From: Hyphomonas sp. UBA5111
Lineage (GTDB): Bacteria > Pseudomonadota > Alphaproteobacteria > Caulobacterales > Hyphomonadaceae
Length of the DNA: 64,000 nt
Reading direction: 5' to 3'
Assembly: GCA_002414505.1 (NCBI GenBank)
Contig: DHZF01000157.1
Location: forward strand, 54,703 to 118,702
Shown one piece after another: positions 43,511 through 51,048 of the stretch. A program made the translations under genes and the position numbers. Under the pieces are notes generated by a model. The model was given only the letters and a program-made list of their open reading frames with translations, did not search any database and was not told where the DNA came from. Numbering within the stretch: the first letter of the stretch is position 1; every line of letters begins with the position of its first letter.

Positions 43511-43521
43511 GTTACCGTAAC
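43511..43521. promoter_or_regulatory. Perfect palindrome upstream of the transfer region
   Basis: GTTAC-C-GTAAC, 11 bp, about 85 bp upstream of the first DUF2285-type gene. It is a plausible operator for that gene; nothing else supports it. Confidence 0.3.
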
Positions 43522-43605
43522 AAATATTTACTCGATCAACTTTCTATTCCGGCATTGAATTTGCTTTCCCTGTTGAGTTGAATCTCTCTAGGGGAACGAG
43601 GACAA

Positions 43606-44433
43606 ATGTCCCGGCTGGCAGATCATATAAGTGCCTATGACTACACATGGTTGTTGTCAGACAGCAGATGGGCCTGGGAGTTCCTGCGCCGAAACCGCCG
43701 GTTTCTTGAGGACTCGTCGCTTCCTTCCGCGAGTGAGCTTAGTTTCGCTCCCGCCTGCCATCAGATCACCCTCGTGCGCCCTAGAGCCTCTCAGGCGCTT
43801 GCTGAGCGATGGGGGCTCGCCTTCTTCCCGGATCCAGAGGATAGCGGCCTTGAAGCCGACGCGTTCTGGTCGGGAGGTCTCTATCCGAGGCGGGTTCACA
43901 TGCAAGTTTCTCCGAGTGGTCCTAATGAATCCTGTGAATTCTATGATCGCACTGTTGGCATCTGCAGGATAACGCACTTCACCGACCTCGCCGGCCGCGA
44001 ACAATTTCTTCTCAAGGGAAATGGCTGCGTCATTCAGGTATTCTGCACGGGCATGTCACTTCTGGCCCGCGAACCTGTCAAGCTCAGCTTCATCATCGAC
44101 AGTCTCGACGAATTCCAGGCCAAGCTGAAAACGCTCCAGCGCGCCCAGCGTGTCTATGACCCGCAAGCAGAGGCGGATATCCCGGAATGGACTCGCCATT
44201 CCTTGGCCCTTCGCAATGCACTGGTCGCACTCGATTGTCATGATGCCAAACTCTCATATTTTGAGACGGCGGGATTCATATATGGCGAAGAACGGGCCCG
44301 CGAAGCCTGGGACAGCCCAAGCCGAGCGATGAAAGACGAGATGAGACGTGCCCTTGCCCGCGGCCGGGACCTGCGGGACGGCGGTTATGCAACGCTTCTC
44401 GGACCCGTCGAAAACGCGCTTCTTTTAGCCTGA
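43606..44433 (+). CDS. DUF6499/DUF2285-domain protein (copy 1)
   Basis: 275 residues. The N-terminal DUF6499-type motif (YDYTWLLSDSRWAWEFLRRN, about 11-30) is followed by a central beta-rich part and a DUF2285-type C-terminal domain (about 165-265, with DEMRRALARGRDLRDGGY). Proteins of this design accompany Trb-type conjugative elements in alphaproteobacteria and are thought to be DNA-binding regulators. A paralogue follows after 52 bp with the same motif order, so the pair arose by tandem duplication. Exact role unknown. Confidence 0.75.
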   Translation: MSRLADHISAYDYTWLLSDSRWAWEFLRRNRRFLEDSSLPSASELSFAPACHQITLVRPRASQALAERWGLAFFPDPEDSGLEADAFWSGGLYPRRVHMQVSPSGPNESCEFYDRTVGICRITHFTDLAGREQFLLKGNGCVIQVFCTGMSLLAREPVKLSFIIDSLDEFQAKLKTLQRAQRVYDPQAEADIPEWTRHSLALRNALVALDCHDAKLSYFETAGFIYGEERAREAWDSPSRAMKDEMRRALARGRDLRDGGYATLLGPVENALLLA

Positions 44434-44485
44434 AGTAGAATTTTGGCACCTCTTTTGCAGCACCCGCTTGTGAAGGAGGCACCTG

Positions 44486-45310
44486 ATGAGTCCCGCCGAC
44501 ACACCCTCGGTCCGTATTGATCTGGATGACTACGCCTATACTTGCCGACTCTCCAGAAGTCGCTGGGCTTGGGAATTTCTTCGGCGAAATAGCGAATTCA
44601 GGCAAGCCGCCCTGCGGGCTGGCGACTCACAGATATCTGAAAAGCCAGCCTGTCATGGCATCCGGCTGCTCCGGCCGCTATGCGACCAGATCGACGCTGA
44701 GAAATTCGGCTTGGTTTTCTTTCCCGACATAGACGCGAATGGCTATGAGGCCGACGTCTTCTGGATCCCTGCCCTCTATGCTCGCGCCCTGACCATGCAG
44801 GTCGTACCGCGTCATCCGAGCGAGCGCGACGATATTTTCGATCAGACGATCAATGTGTGTGAAGTCACTCACCTCACAGATCGCGTCGGCCGGGAATACC
44901 TGATGATCCGTGGGCACGGCCACAGCATCCAGGTCGCTTGTTCTGGTCTGTCACTACTCAGCGTCGAACCCGTCCGCATGAAACTGATCATCGATAATGT
45001 GTCGAGCATGGACGAAACACTTAAAGTCATCGGCAAGGCTCAGCGTATTCTTGGCAAGGACGATTCGAGTTTCAACGACACCTGGACACGCTCATCGCTT
45101 GCGTTTCGCAATGCGCTCATTGCGCTCGATGCGTATGAGACCGGTCTAACTTATTTTGAAACCGCTGCCATCATCTATGGCGAGGATCGCGCCACCGAAG
45201 CCTGGCAGAGCCCCAGCCGGGCCATGAAAGACGAAATGCGCCGCGCCCTCGTGCGAGGACGTGAACTCCGGGATGGCGGATACAGGGACCTCCTGACTGC
45301 ACAGACCTGA
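44486..45310 (+). CDS. DUF6499/DUF2285-domain protein (copy 2)
   Basis: 274 residues. Matches copy 1 throughout: DYAYTCRLSRSRWAWEFLRR near the N-terminus, YFETAAIIYGEDRATEAW and DEMRRALVRGRELRDGGYR near the C-terminus. The two differ widely in the middle, so the duplication is old and each copy may read a different site. AAGGAGG precedes its ATG by eight bases. A strong hairpin lies about 40 bp after the stop. Confidence 0.75.
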   Translation: MSPADTPSVRIDLDDYAYTCRLSRSRWAWEFLRRNSEFRQAALRAGDSQISEKPACHGIRLLRPLCDQIDAEKFGLVFFPDIDANGYEADVFWIPALYARALTMQVVPRHPSERDDIFDQTINVCEVTHLTDRVGREYLMIRGHGHSIQVACSGLSLLSVEPVRMKLIIDNVSSMDETLKVIGKAQRILGKDDSSFNDTWTRSSLAFRNALIALDAYETGLTYFETAAIIYGEDRATEAWQSPSRAMKDEMRRALVRGRELRDGGYRDLLTAQT

Positions 45311-45342
45311 GCAGATCCAATTTGGCATCAGACCTTGATCCG

Positions 45343-45474
45343 GCGATCACCCCTCGCTGACGCGAGGGGGCTGTTTCGCGGGCGGCACGCCGCCAGCGGC
45401 CCGGCTCGTCTCCGGACCTCTGGCCTGCCCTTCCGGGCAGCCCAGCGGCATGCGGGTGTCTCGCCGGTGATCGC
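45343..45474. other. Multi-hairpin structured element in a 527-bp gene-free region
   Basis: Between the DUF2285-type gene and ardA no gene is seen. Instead, GCGATCACC (45343-45351) can pair with GGTGATCGC (45466-45474), enclosing CCCCTCGC/GCGAGGGG (45350-45369, TGAC loop), GGCGGC/GCCGCC (45381-45394) and CTGCCC/GGGCAG (45425-45440, TTCC loop). The outer pair and the first hairpin share two bases, so they compete slightly. The first hairpin may also terminate the upstream gene. A branched fold of this size just before an anti-restriction gene could be a structured leader RNA or a single-strand DNA promoter/priming site. The stretch 45475-45837 holds only the ardA ribosome-binding site. Confidence 0.4.
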
Positions 45475-45837
45475 GCCAGCCTGCGCTTCCCACTGCAATG
45501 CAGAGGGGTCACAGGCTGCGTGGCCTTTGAAAGCGGACCTATGACGTTTTCGATGATCGTCTGACGGTGAAAGCTGAAGCGCATTGCAGCCTGGTCCGCA
45601 TCGGTCTTCCTGGCGTCCATGACAATCTCCCTCTCAGACGGAGGTGGGCGAACGACCGGTCTGCCCGGACCCGCCGCTTGCGCAAGGCGCCGGGACTGAA
45701 GGTGTCTGGAAGCGGTCGCAGCGTCCTACCTTTCCGCCTTGCCCAACCGGCTAATGGGTCCGGCCTGCCGGCCTTCTCGCCGCCCACCCCCGCCTGATGC
45801 GGGAGGGACATTTGGGCGGGGAGACGAGACTGACGCC

Positions 45838-46401
45838 ATGACCACACCGCAACCTTCAGCCCCCCTTGCGGCAGACGCTGCACCCACACCTGAAACCCGC
45901 CCCCGTATCTATGTGGCCTGTCTTGCCGCCTACAATAATGGCTGCCTGCACGGGCGCTGGATCGACGCGACGACGCCTGATGAGGTGATGGCCGAGGTCT
46001 GCGCTATGTTGGCGGCGTCGCCGCTGCCGGACGCCGAAGAATGGGCAATCCATGACTATGAAGGCTTCGAAGGCGCGCACCTGTCGGAATATGCGAGCTT
46101 CGAGACGGTCTGCAATCTGGCCGACTTCATTGCCGAACATGGCAGGCTCGGCGCGCTGGTCCATCGCCATTTTGGCGACGACCTTGAGCAGGCCGAAGCG
46201 TCCTTCGACGATTATGCAGGCACCTATGCGAGCCGGGCAGACTTCGCCGAGGAATTGCACCGAGACACCGGCACCGAAATTCCCGCAGCCCTCGAATACT
46301 ATATCGACTGGTCGGCGCTCGCCCGCGACATGGAGCTGGGTGGCGACATCATGGTGTTCGAGACAGGGTTCGAAGTCGTTCACGTCTTCTGGACGCGGTG
46401 A
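45838..46401 (+). CDS. ardA: Anti-restriction protein ArdA
   Basis: 187 residues, strongly acidic, as DNA mimics that block type I restriction enzymes are. ArdA words are present: RIYVACLAAYNNGCLHGRWI, EWAIHDYEGFE and NLADFIAEHG. The N-terminal 20 residues are a Pro/Ala linker. ATG at 45838 has GGGGAG upstream; an earlier in-frame opening is in the gene-free region and is rejected. It is expressed early in the recipient in conjugative plasmids, protecting incoming DNA. The next gene overlaps by 4 bp. Confidence 0.9.
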   Translation: MTTPQPSAPLAADAAPTPETRPRIYVACLAAYNNGCLHGRWIDATTPDEVMAEVCAMLAASPLPDAEEWAIHDYEGFEGAHLSEYASFETVCNLADFIAEHGRLGALVHRHFGDDLEQAEASFDDYAGTYASRADFAEELHRDTGTEIPAALEYYIDWSALARDMELGGDIMVFETGFEVVHVFWTR

Positions 46402-46601
46402 GCGCCATGGCGAGATTTCAGGCAAGACCGCGCGAAGATGGCCTTGGCCCCTATCGCTGGGCGCATGTCGTGAAGACCCCGCAAGGGTTCGCGCAGGGCA
46501 CGATCTATCACCAGTCCGGTGACGAGTTCGACGAGGCAGAGGCGCGCGAGCTGCGCGCACTCTGCGACCGGATGGGATTCGAGCTTCGGAGGGCGTCATG
46601 A
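46398..46601 (+). CDS. Small hypothetical protein of the ardA run
   Basis: 67 codons from a GTG at 46398 that overlaps the ardA stop (GTGA); an ATG at 46407 is an alternative. Text: RFQARPREDGLGPYRW and DEFDEAEARELRALCDRMGF, a short soluble protein. Its stop overlaps the next ATG, which argues that it is translated. No known domain. Confidence 0.6.
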   Translation: MSAMARFQARPREDGLGPYRWAHVVKTPQGFAQGTIYHQSGDEFDEAEARELRALCDRMGFELRRAS

Positions 46602-47071
46602 GCTTTACCGAGCACTTCGATGCCTACGCCTGCGAAGGCGATGCGATCAGTTGCGAGGCAAAGGGCTTCATTGTCACGGCCCGGATTGTTGCCGATGACT
46701 GCCTCGATGCGCCGGACCAGCGGCAGGATGGGTTCTGGCCGTCGCTCTACAAGGATGCGCCCGGCTTCATCGGGCCGGGCAACAGCTTCCGCCAGCGCTT
46801 CGCCGAGGCGCAGGCCAAGGCGGAAGCCGTCATGGAAGCATGGCGCAAGAGCGAGTGGTTCTATTGCGGGATCGTGCTTTCGGTCGAGCGCGACGGCATT
46901 GAACTGGACCGTCATGCCGCCAGCCTCTGGGGCGTCGAATGCAACTATCCCGGCACGGATAACAGCTATCTCACCACGGTTGCGAACGAGCTGCTGCCGG
47001 AGGCGCTGGACGCAGGGCGTGCCGCAGCCTCGCGGCTTGCGGCGACCGTGACAGGCTGGGCCGCGACATGA
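46598..47071 (+). CDS. Hypothetical protein of the ardA-parB run
   Basis: 157 residues, soluble, rich in acidic and aromatic residues. Text such as FTEHFDAYACEGDAISCEAK and WGVECNYPGTDNSYLTTVAN is not a domain I can name; it appears in similar conjugative elements of this class. Overlaps both neighbours by 4 bp (ATGA), so it is translationally coupled. Possibly another anti-restriction or DNA-mimic protein, judged only by composition and place. Confidence 0.65.
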   Translation: MSFTEHFDAYACEGDAISCEAKGFIVTARIVADDCLDAPDQRQDGFWPSLYKDAPGFIGPGNSFRQRFAEAQAKAEAVMEAWRKSEWFYCGIVLSVERDGIELDRHAASLWGVECNYPGTDNSYLTTVANELLPEALDAGRAAASRLAATVTGWAAT

Positions 47072-47322
47072 GCGCGGCCCGCACCCTCACTGAATTGCTC
47101 GGCCCACGGCCCCGTATGACGCTTGTCGTTGCCGAGGCCCAGGTCGCCGAAATCTGGGTCGAGGGCCGCGCGCCGCTGATCACGATCCGCGATTATGACT
47201 GGGGCGAGACCGACCCCCAACCAAGCCGGGACGCGGACGGCTTTCCCTTCACCAAGATCAACTGGAGAGGCCCCGCGTGGGCGCTGGGTCTCTCGCTTTA
47301 CCCGCCAGAAAAGGAGACCTCC
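47068..47322 (+). CDS. In-frame 85-codon extension upstream of parB, or separate small gene
   Basis: An ATG at 47068 overlaps the preceding stop (ATGA), so translation is very likely to begin here. The product (TLVVAEAQVAEIWVEGRAPL; FPFTKINWRGPAWALG) looks like a small domain of its own. No stop separates it from the ParB start at 47323, which has its own GGAGACC signal. Either a fusion ParB of 673 residues is made, or both the fusion and a shorter ParB. In related elements this segment might be a separate gene that lost its stop. Confidence 0.5.
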
Positions 47323-49089
47323 ATGGCACAGCCCGACCTCAAACACATCCCGCTCGACGAGCTTCGGATTTCCAAACTCAATATGCGGCATGGGCGCAAG
47401 AAGCCGGACGTATCCGACATTCTGCCGTCCATCCGGGAGAGCGGATTGCGTCAGACTTTGCTCGTTCGCCGCGAAGGCAAATATTATGGCGTCATCGCCG
47501 GACGCCGCCGTTTTTTTGCGCTCAAAGAAATCGCGAAGGAGACAGGCGAGGTGCCGTTCGTTCCATGCGCGATCATGACTGAAAAGGATGCGGCCTCCGC
47601 GATTGCGGCATCTGTCATCGAAAATGTCGGACGCCTGCCTGCGACAGAAATGGAGCAATATGAGGCGTTCAAGCGCCTCAACGATGAAGGCAAGGCGCTG
47701 GAGGATATAGCCAGCTTCTTCGGAGTGACTGAGCTTCTGGTGCGCCGTGTGCTCGCGCTTGCTTCGCTCGACGAACCGATACGGAAACTCTACGCCGAAG
47801 ACGAACTGGACCGCGAAACGATCCGCGCGCTTACGCTTGCGACGCCAGAACAGCAGGCCGAATGGCTTCGCCTCTTCCAGAGCGAAACCGAACGCGCCCC
47901 GATGGGGCGGTCGTGCAAGGCTTGGATCACGGGCGGAACGACGATCACGACCGACAAGGCCTTGTTCGATCTTGATGCCTATGAGGGACAGGTCACTGCC
48001 GACCTCTTTGGCGAGCATGGCGTCTTTGCGGATGCGGATCAGTTCTGGAAGGCACAATCCGCCGCGATTGCCGAGCGGGTCGAGGCCCACAGGGCCGACG
48101 GCTGGAGCGATGTTATCTGCCTTGAGCGCGGGGCGTATTTCCACCGCTGGGAGTATGTCCAGTGCGCCAAGGAAGATGGCGGGAAGGTCTTCATCGAAAT
48201 CCGCCATGACGGGACGGTCCAGTTCCACGAGGGACAAGTAACCTCGGCCGAGGCCCGCAAGCGGCAACAGGGTTCGAAGGGTGAAGGCGATAAGGTTCCG
48301 GCAGCAATCCGGCCTGAAATGTCCGGCCCGCTCGCGGAATATATGCTGCTCCACCGACATGCCGCTGCGCAGGCCAGCATTGCTGCCTCTCCCGCAATTG
48401 CCCTCCGCCTGATGGTCGCGCATGCGATGGCGGGGAGCGCGCTCTGGGACGTACGCGCGCACGAGCTTCGCGCCCGGAAAGATGAGACTCAGGCGAGCGT
48501 GGAAGGCTCGGCATCTGTGGCCGCACTTGGCGAGGCGACAGCGCAGACTGACGCCCTTTTCATGGCGCTGAACGTCAATCCGGCCCTTCGCCGGAATGGG
48601 GACGACTACGGCTTGTGCGAAGTCTTCTCCGCGCTGCTCGCCATGCCGGATGACGAAGTCCTGACGGTTCTGGCGAGTGTCATGGCCCGCACACTCGAGG
48701 CCGGGAATGGCATTGTCGAAGCCGTCCTGCATGTCTGCGGCACCGACCTTTCGGCGGCTTGGAAGCCGGACGAGGTGTTCTTCGACCTCACCAAGGACAA
48801 GCGCGCCATCAATGCGATGATTGCTGACATCGCGACGGCTTCGCTTGCCAATGCCTGCCGCTCCGACACCGGCAAGGCGCAGAAGCAGGTGCTTGCGAAC
48901 CGGATCAGCGGGGAGGGTTGCGAGGCTAATCCTGACTGGCGACCGGGCTGGATGCAGGTGCCACCGACCCGCCTTGTCGACGGGGCCGGATCACCGCCCG
49001 CCGATGCGTGGACACGGATTGCGAGCCTGTTCGAAGCGGGAGCGGAAAACGCGTCCGATGAGACGCCTGAGCATCAGGACGCTGCCTGA
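47323..49089 (+). CDS. parB: ParB/RepB/Spo0J-family partition protein
   Basis: 588 residues from the ATG at 47323. ParB N-terminal domain: IPLDELRISKLNMR, IRESGLRQTLLVRR and YYGVIAGRRRFFALKEI (CTP/DNA-binding motifs) in the first 70 residues, IENVGRLPATEMEQYEAFK next, then a helix-turn-helix (ASFFGVTELLVRRVLALASL). A long C-terminal region (about 230-588) is typical of the large ParB-like proteins in integrative elements, which may stabilise the excised circle or act in regulation. AAGGAG seven bases before the start supports it; an in-frame extension begins at 47068. No parA is adjacent. Confidence 0.85.
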   Translation: MAQPDLKHIPLDELRISKLNMRHGRKKPDVSDILPSIRESGLRQTLLVRREGKYYGVIAGRRRFFALKEIAKETGEVPFVPCAIMTEKDAASAIAASVIENVGRLPATEMEQYEAFKRLNDEGKALEDIASFFGVTELLVRRVLALASLDEPIRKLYAEDELDRETIRALTLATPEQQAEWLRLFQSETERAPMGRSCKAWITGGTTITTDKALFDLDAYEGQVTADLFGEHGVFADADQFWKAQSAAIAERVEAHRADGWSDVICLERGAYFHRWEYVQCAKEDGGKVFIEIRHDGTVQFHEGQVTSAEARKRQQGSKGEGDKVPAAIRPEMSGPLAEYMLLHRHAAAQASIAASPAIALRLMVAHAMAGSALWDVRAHELRARKDETQASVEGSASVAALGEATAQTDALFMALNVNPALRRNGDDYGLCEVFSALLAMPDDEVLTVLASVMARTLEAGNGIVEAVLHVCGTDLSAAWKPDEVFFDLTKDKRAINAMIADIATASLANACRSDTGKAQKQVLANRISGEGCEANPDWRPGWMQVPPTRLVDGAGSPPADAWTRIASLFEAGAENASDETPEHQDAA

Positions 49090-49544
49090 ATAATCGTCTC
49101 CTGTTCAGCCAGCGTGAGGGACCGTCCGGTGGGTATCGCCGGGCGGCCTTTCGCTTTCTGGGGCTGGGGATTGTGGCTCCAAAACCTGGGCGACCCATGA
49201 AATGCCTTCACAAAAATCGCGCGTCTTGAGGTCTCGATGGACAATCGAGATGCGCATGAGGAGGGGCCTGAATTCTTCCCGCAAAGCATTTCACGGACCC
49301 CTTGCTCCCGTCTTTGCCTTGAAGACCTGGACGTGGACTGAGCGGCCATGAAACCACCCGAGGCAAAGAAATTTCCCCGCCGCTGCGCGGCTCCTCGCGC
49401 GGCAAATTTCATCGCCTCAGGCGGTGCTCCGCATACGCTTCGCCCCTATCGGGTTCTGGCCGCTCAGCCCCCGTCCGGGCGGTCCGGCGTCGACGGGGAC
49501 AAGGGGTTCCCGGAGACACGCCAAGGAAAGAAAAGGAGACCCCT
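49090..49544. other. Gene-free region between parB and the DUF736 gene
   Basis: 455 bp. Open frames on the minus strand continue into parB and lack protein character. Two inverted repeats stand out: TCTCGAT/ATCGAGA (49232-49250, GGACA loop) and GAAATTT/AAATTTC (49368-49410) enclosing GCCGC-TGC-GCGGC. These could be centromere-like, transfer or replication signals; the DUF736 promoter must also lie here. Confidence 0.4.
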
Positions 49545-49868
49545 ATGGCAAACGCACTCGGATATGTCAGCGAGACCAAGTCCGGCTTTGAAGGCACCCT
49601 CGCAATGATGAACCTCTCTGCCGCAATCCGCATCGAGAAGAATGCAGAAAAGACCGAAGAAGGACATCCGGACTACCGCATCTATGCCGGTGAAACCTCG
49701 ACCGAAATCGGCGGCGGCTGGATGCGCAAGTCGAAGGCATCGGGACGCGACTATGTCTCGCTGACGCTGGCAGACCCGCAGATCGGACCGCGCCGGATTT
49801 TCGCAAACCTCGCCCCGGTCAAGGGCAAGAAAGGCCGGCACGTCATTCTCTGGAACGCGCGCGACTAG
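49545..49868 (+). CDS. DUF736-family protein
   Basis: 107 residues. The pattern GYVSETKSGFEGTLAMM, DYRIYAGET, IGGGWMRKSKASGRDYVSL and IFANLAPV is that of DUF736, small proteins encoded near relaxase and traF genes of Trb-type elements. Function unknown; single-strand DNA binding or regulation has been proposed for neighbours, not shown. AAAAGGAG precedes the ATG. A strong terminator follows 22 bp after the stop, so it is transcribed alone. Confidence 0.85.
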   Translation: MANALGYVSETKSGFEGTLAMMNLSAAIRIEKNAEKTEEGHPDYRIYAGETSTEIGGGWMRKSKASGRDYVSLTLADPQIGPRRIFANLAPVKGKKGRHVILWNARD

Positions 49869-49890
49869 GGTAGATCACAGGCTTGCCAAG

Positions 49891-49924
49891 CCGCTCCGGA
49901 GACACCTCCGGAGCGGTCTTCTTT
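49891..49924 (+). terminator. Rho-independent terminator after the DUF736 gene
   Basis: CCGCTCCGGAG pairs perfectly with CTCCGGAGCGG (loop ACAC), followed by TCTTCTTT. An 11-bp GC-rich stem plus T-rich tail is a standard intrinsic terminator. Confidence 0.85.
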
Positions 49925-50108
49925 CATGCCGAAAGGGTCTGCAACGAAGGTGCTGATACGCCTATCAGCGCTGCATTCTAACGTGAGGTTTCTTTGGGGA
50001 TTCAAGGGTGTCGCGAGCGTGTGGTGCAAGTTAGACACTCTTAATCTGAGGATGAGTTGGCAGTCTGTCAGGGCTTCGAGTTGCGTAGAGGAAAGGAGAA
50101 GCAACGCT

Positions 50109-50363
50109 ATGACAGAGACAAATAGAAGTGGAGAGGAGCTTCGACCCAAATCAAACCTCCCAACCCCGACCGAATGGATGAACACGGATGAAACCGCTGA
50201 CCATCTCGGCCTCAAACCGAAGACCCTGGTCAATATGCGTTCGCTGGGAACAGGCCCGGTTTATCACAAGATCGGCGCCAAGGTCTGGTATCGCGGCAAG
50301 GACATCATCGCTTACACTAATGGACGTAGGTTCATGGGGACAGGCCTTCGCGATGAGTCGTAG
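50109..50363 (+). CDS. AlpA/excisionase-like helix-turn-helix protein
   Basis: 84 residues. WMNTDETADHLGLKPKTLVN (about 24-43) is a MerR/AlpA-type winged HTH (HTH_17) and continues with GPVYHKIGAKVWYRGKDI. Small proteins of this kind act as transcription activators or excision factors of integrative elements. ATG at 50109 follows AAAGGAGA; an in-frame opening from 49926 has no signal. Its 3' end overlaps traF by 11 bp, so it is the first gene of the traF-relaxase run. Confidence 0.8.
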   Translation: MTETNRSGEELRPKSNLPTPTEWMNTDETADHLGLKPKTLVNMRSLGTGPVYHKIGAKVWYRGKDIIAYTNGRRFMGTGLRDES

Positions 50364-51048
50364 AACCGCGTTGTTAGGCATGGGATACGGGCTAGGCCTC
50401 ATGGTCTCCGCCAGCATTATCAACCGGTCCGACTTCATCTGGAACCGGACGGAAAGCGTGCCCAAGGGTCTTTACTTTGTTGACCGGTCGGCGCGAATTT
50501 CGACAGGCGATCTGGTAGCGTTTGCGCCCTCGGATGAGGTTCGACATTGGCTGAACGATGAGGGAATTGTTGGCGCCGACTGGCCCTTGTTGAAGCATGT
50601 TGCGGGCCTGTCCGGTGACGAGATTTGCAGATGCGATACGCAGGTCTCCATCAACGGGATCACATCTGTTGATGCGCTCAAAGTAACCGAGTCCGGCAGC
50701 GCCCTTCCCGCCTGGCAGGGCTGTCAGACCCTCAAAGCCGGCGAAGTTTTCCTGCTCAACTCTCATCCCCTGTCAGTCGATGGACGATACTTCGGCGTTC
50801 AGGACGGCGCGCGCATCATTGGCGTCGCCAGGTCCATATGGACTTATGGCGACCGGTCGGCTGAGGTTCAGGCGACCGTCAAAGCGATAGATAGCGGGAC
50901 GGGAATGGATTCTGTGTCCCGGAGGGCAAGATTAAGGGAGTGTCACCCGGCGACACTTAACCCATTGTCTGCACATCCTTTTTTGTGTGACCCGGCGCCG
51001 GAAGACGGGTGCACGGATTTGCAATCCGCAGTGCGCTTGGAGCCGTGA
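50353..51048 (+). CDS. traF: S26-family signal peptidase TraF
   Basis: 231 residues. One N-terminal membrane helix, then ESVPKGLYF with catalytic Ser35, PLLKHVAGLSGDE with Lys81, and LSVDGRYFG, the C-terminal box. This is the Ser/Lys peptidase that matures and cyclises the TrbC-type pilin in conjugation. The C-terminus after about residue 165 is longer and less conserved than in RP4 TraF. The gene overlaps the HTH gene (11 bp) and the relaxase start by 4 bp (GTGA). Confidence 0.85.
   Translation: MSRRTALLGMGYGLGLMVSASIINRSDFIWNRTESVPKGLYFVDRSARISTGDLVAFAPSDEVRHWLNDEGIVGADWPLLKHVAGLSGDEICRCDTQVSINGITSVDALKVTESGSALPAWQGCQTLKAGEVFLLNSHPLSVDGRYFGVQDGARIIGVARSIWTYGDRSAEVQATVKAIDSGTGMDSVSRRARLRECHPATLNPLSAHPFLCDPAPEDGCTDLQSAVRLEP

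Noticed and set aside
49074-49412. Minus-strand open frame after parB
   Set aside because: Overlaps the parB end, lacks a ribosome-binding site and shows no domain pattern.
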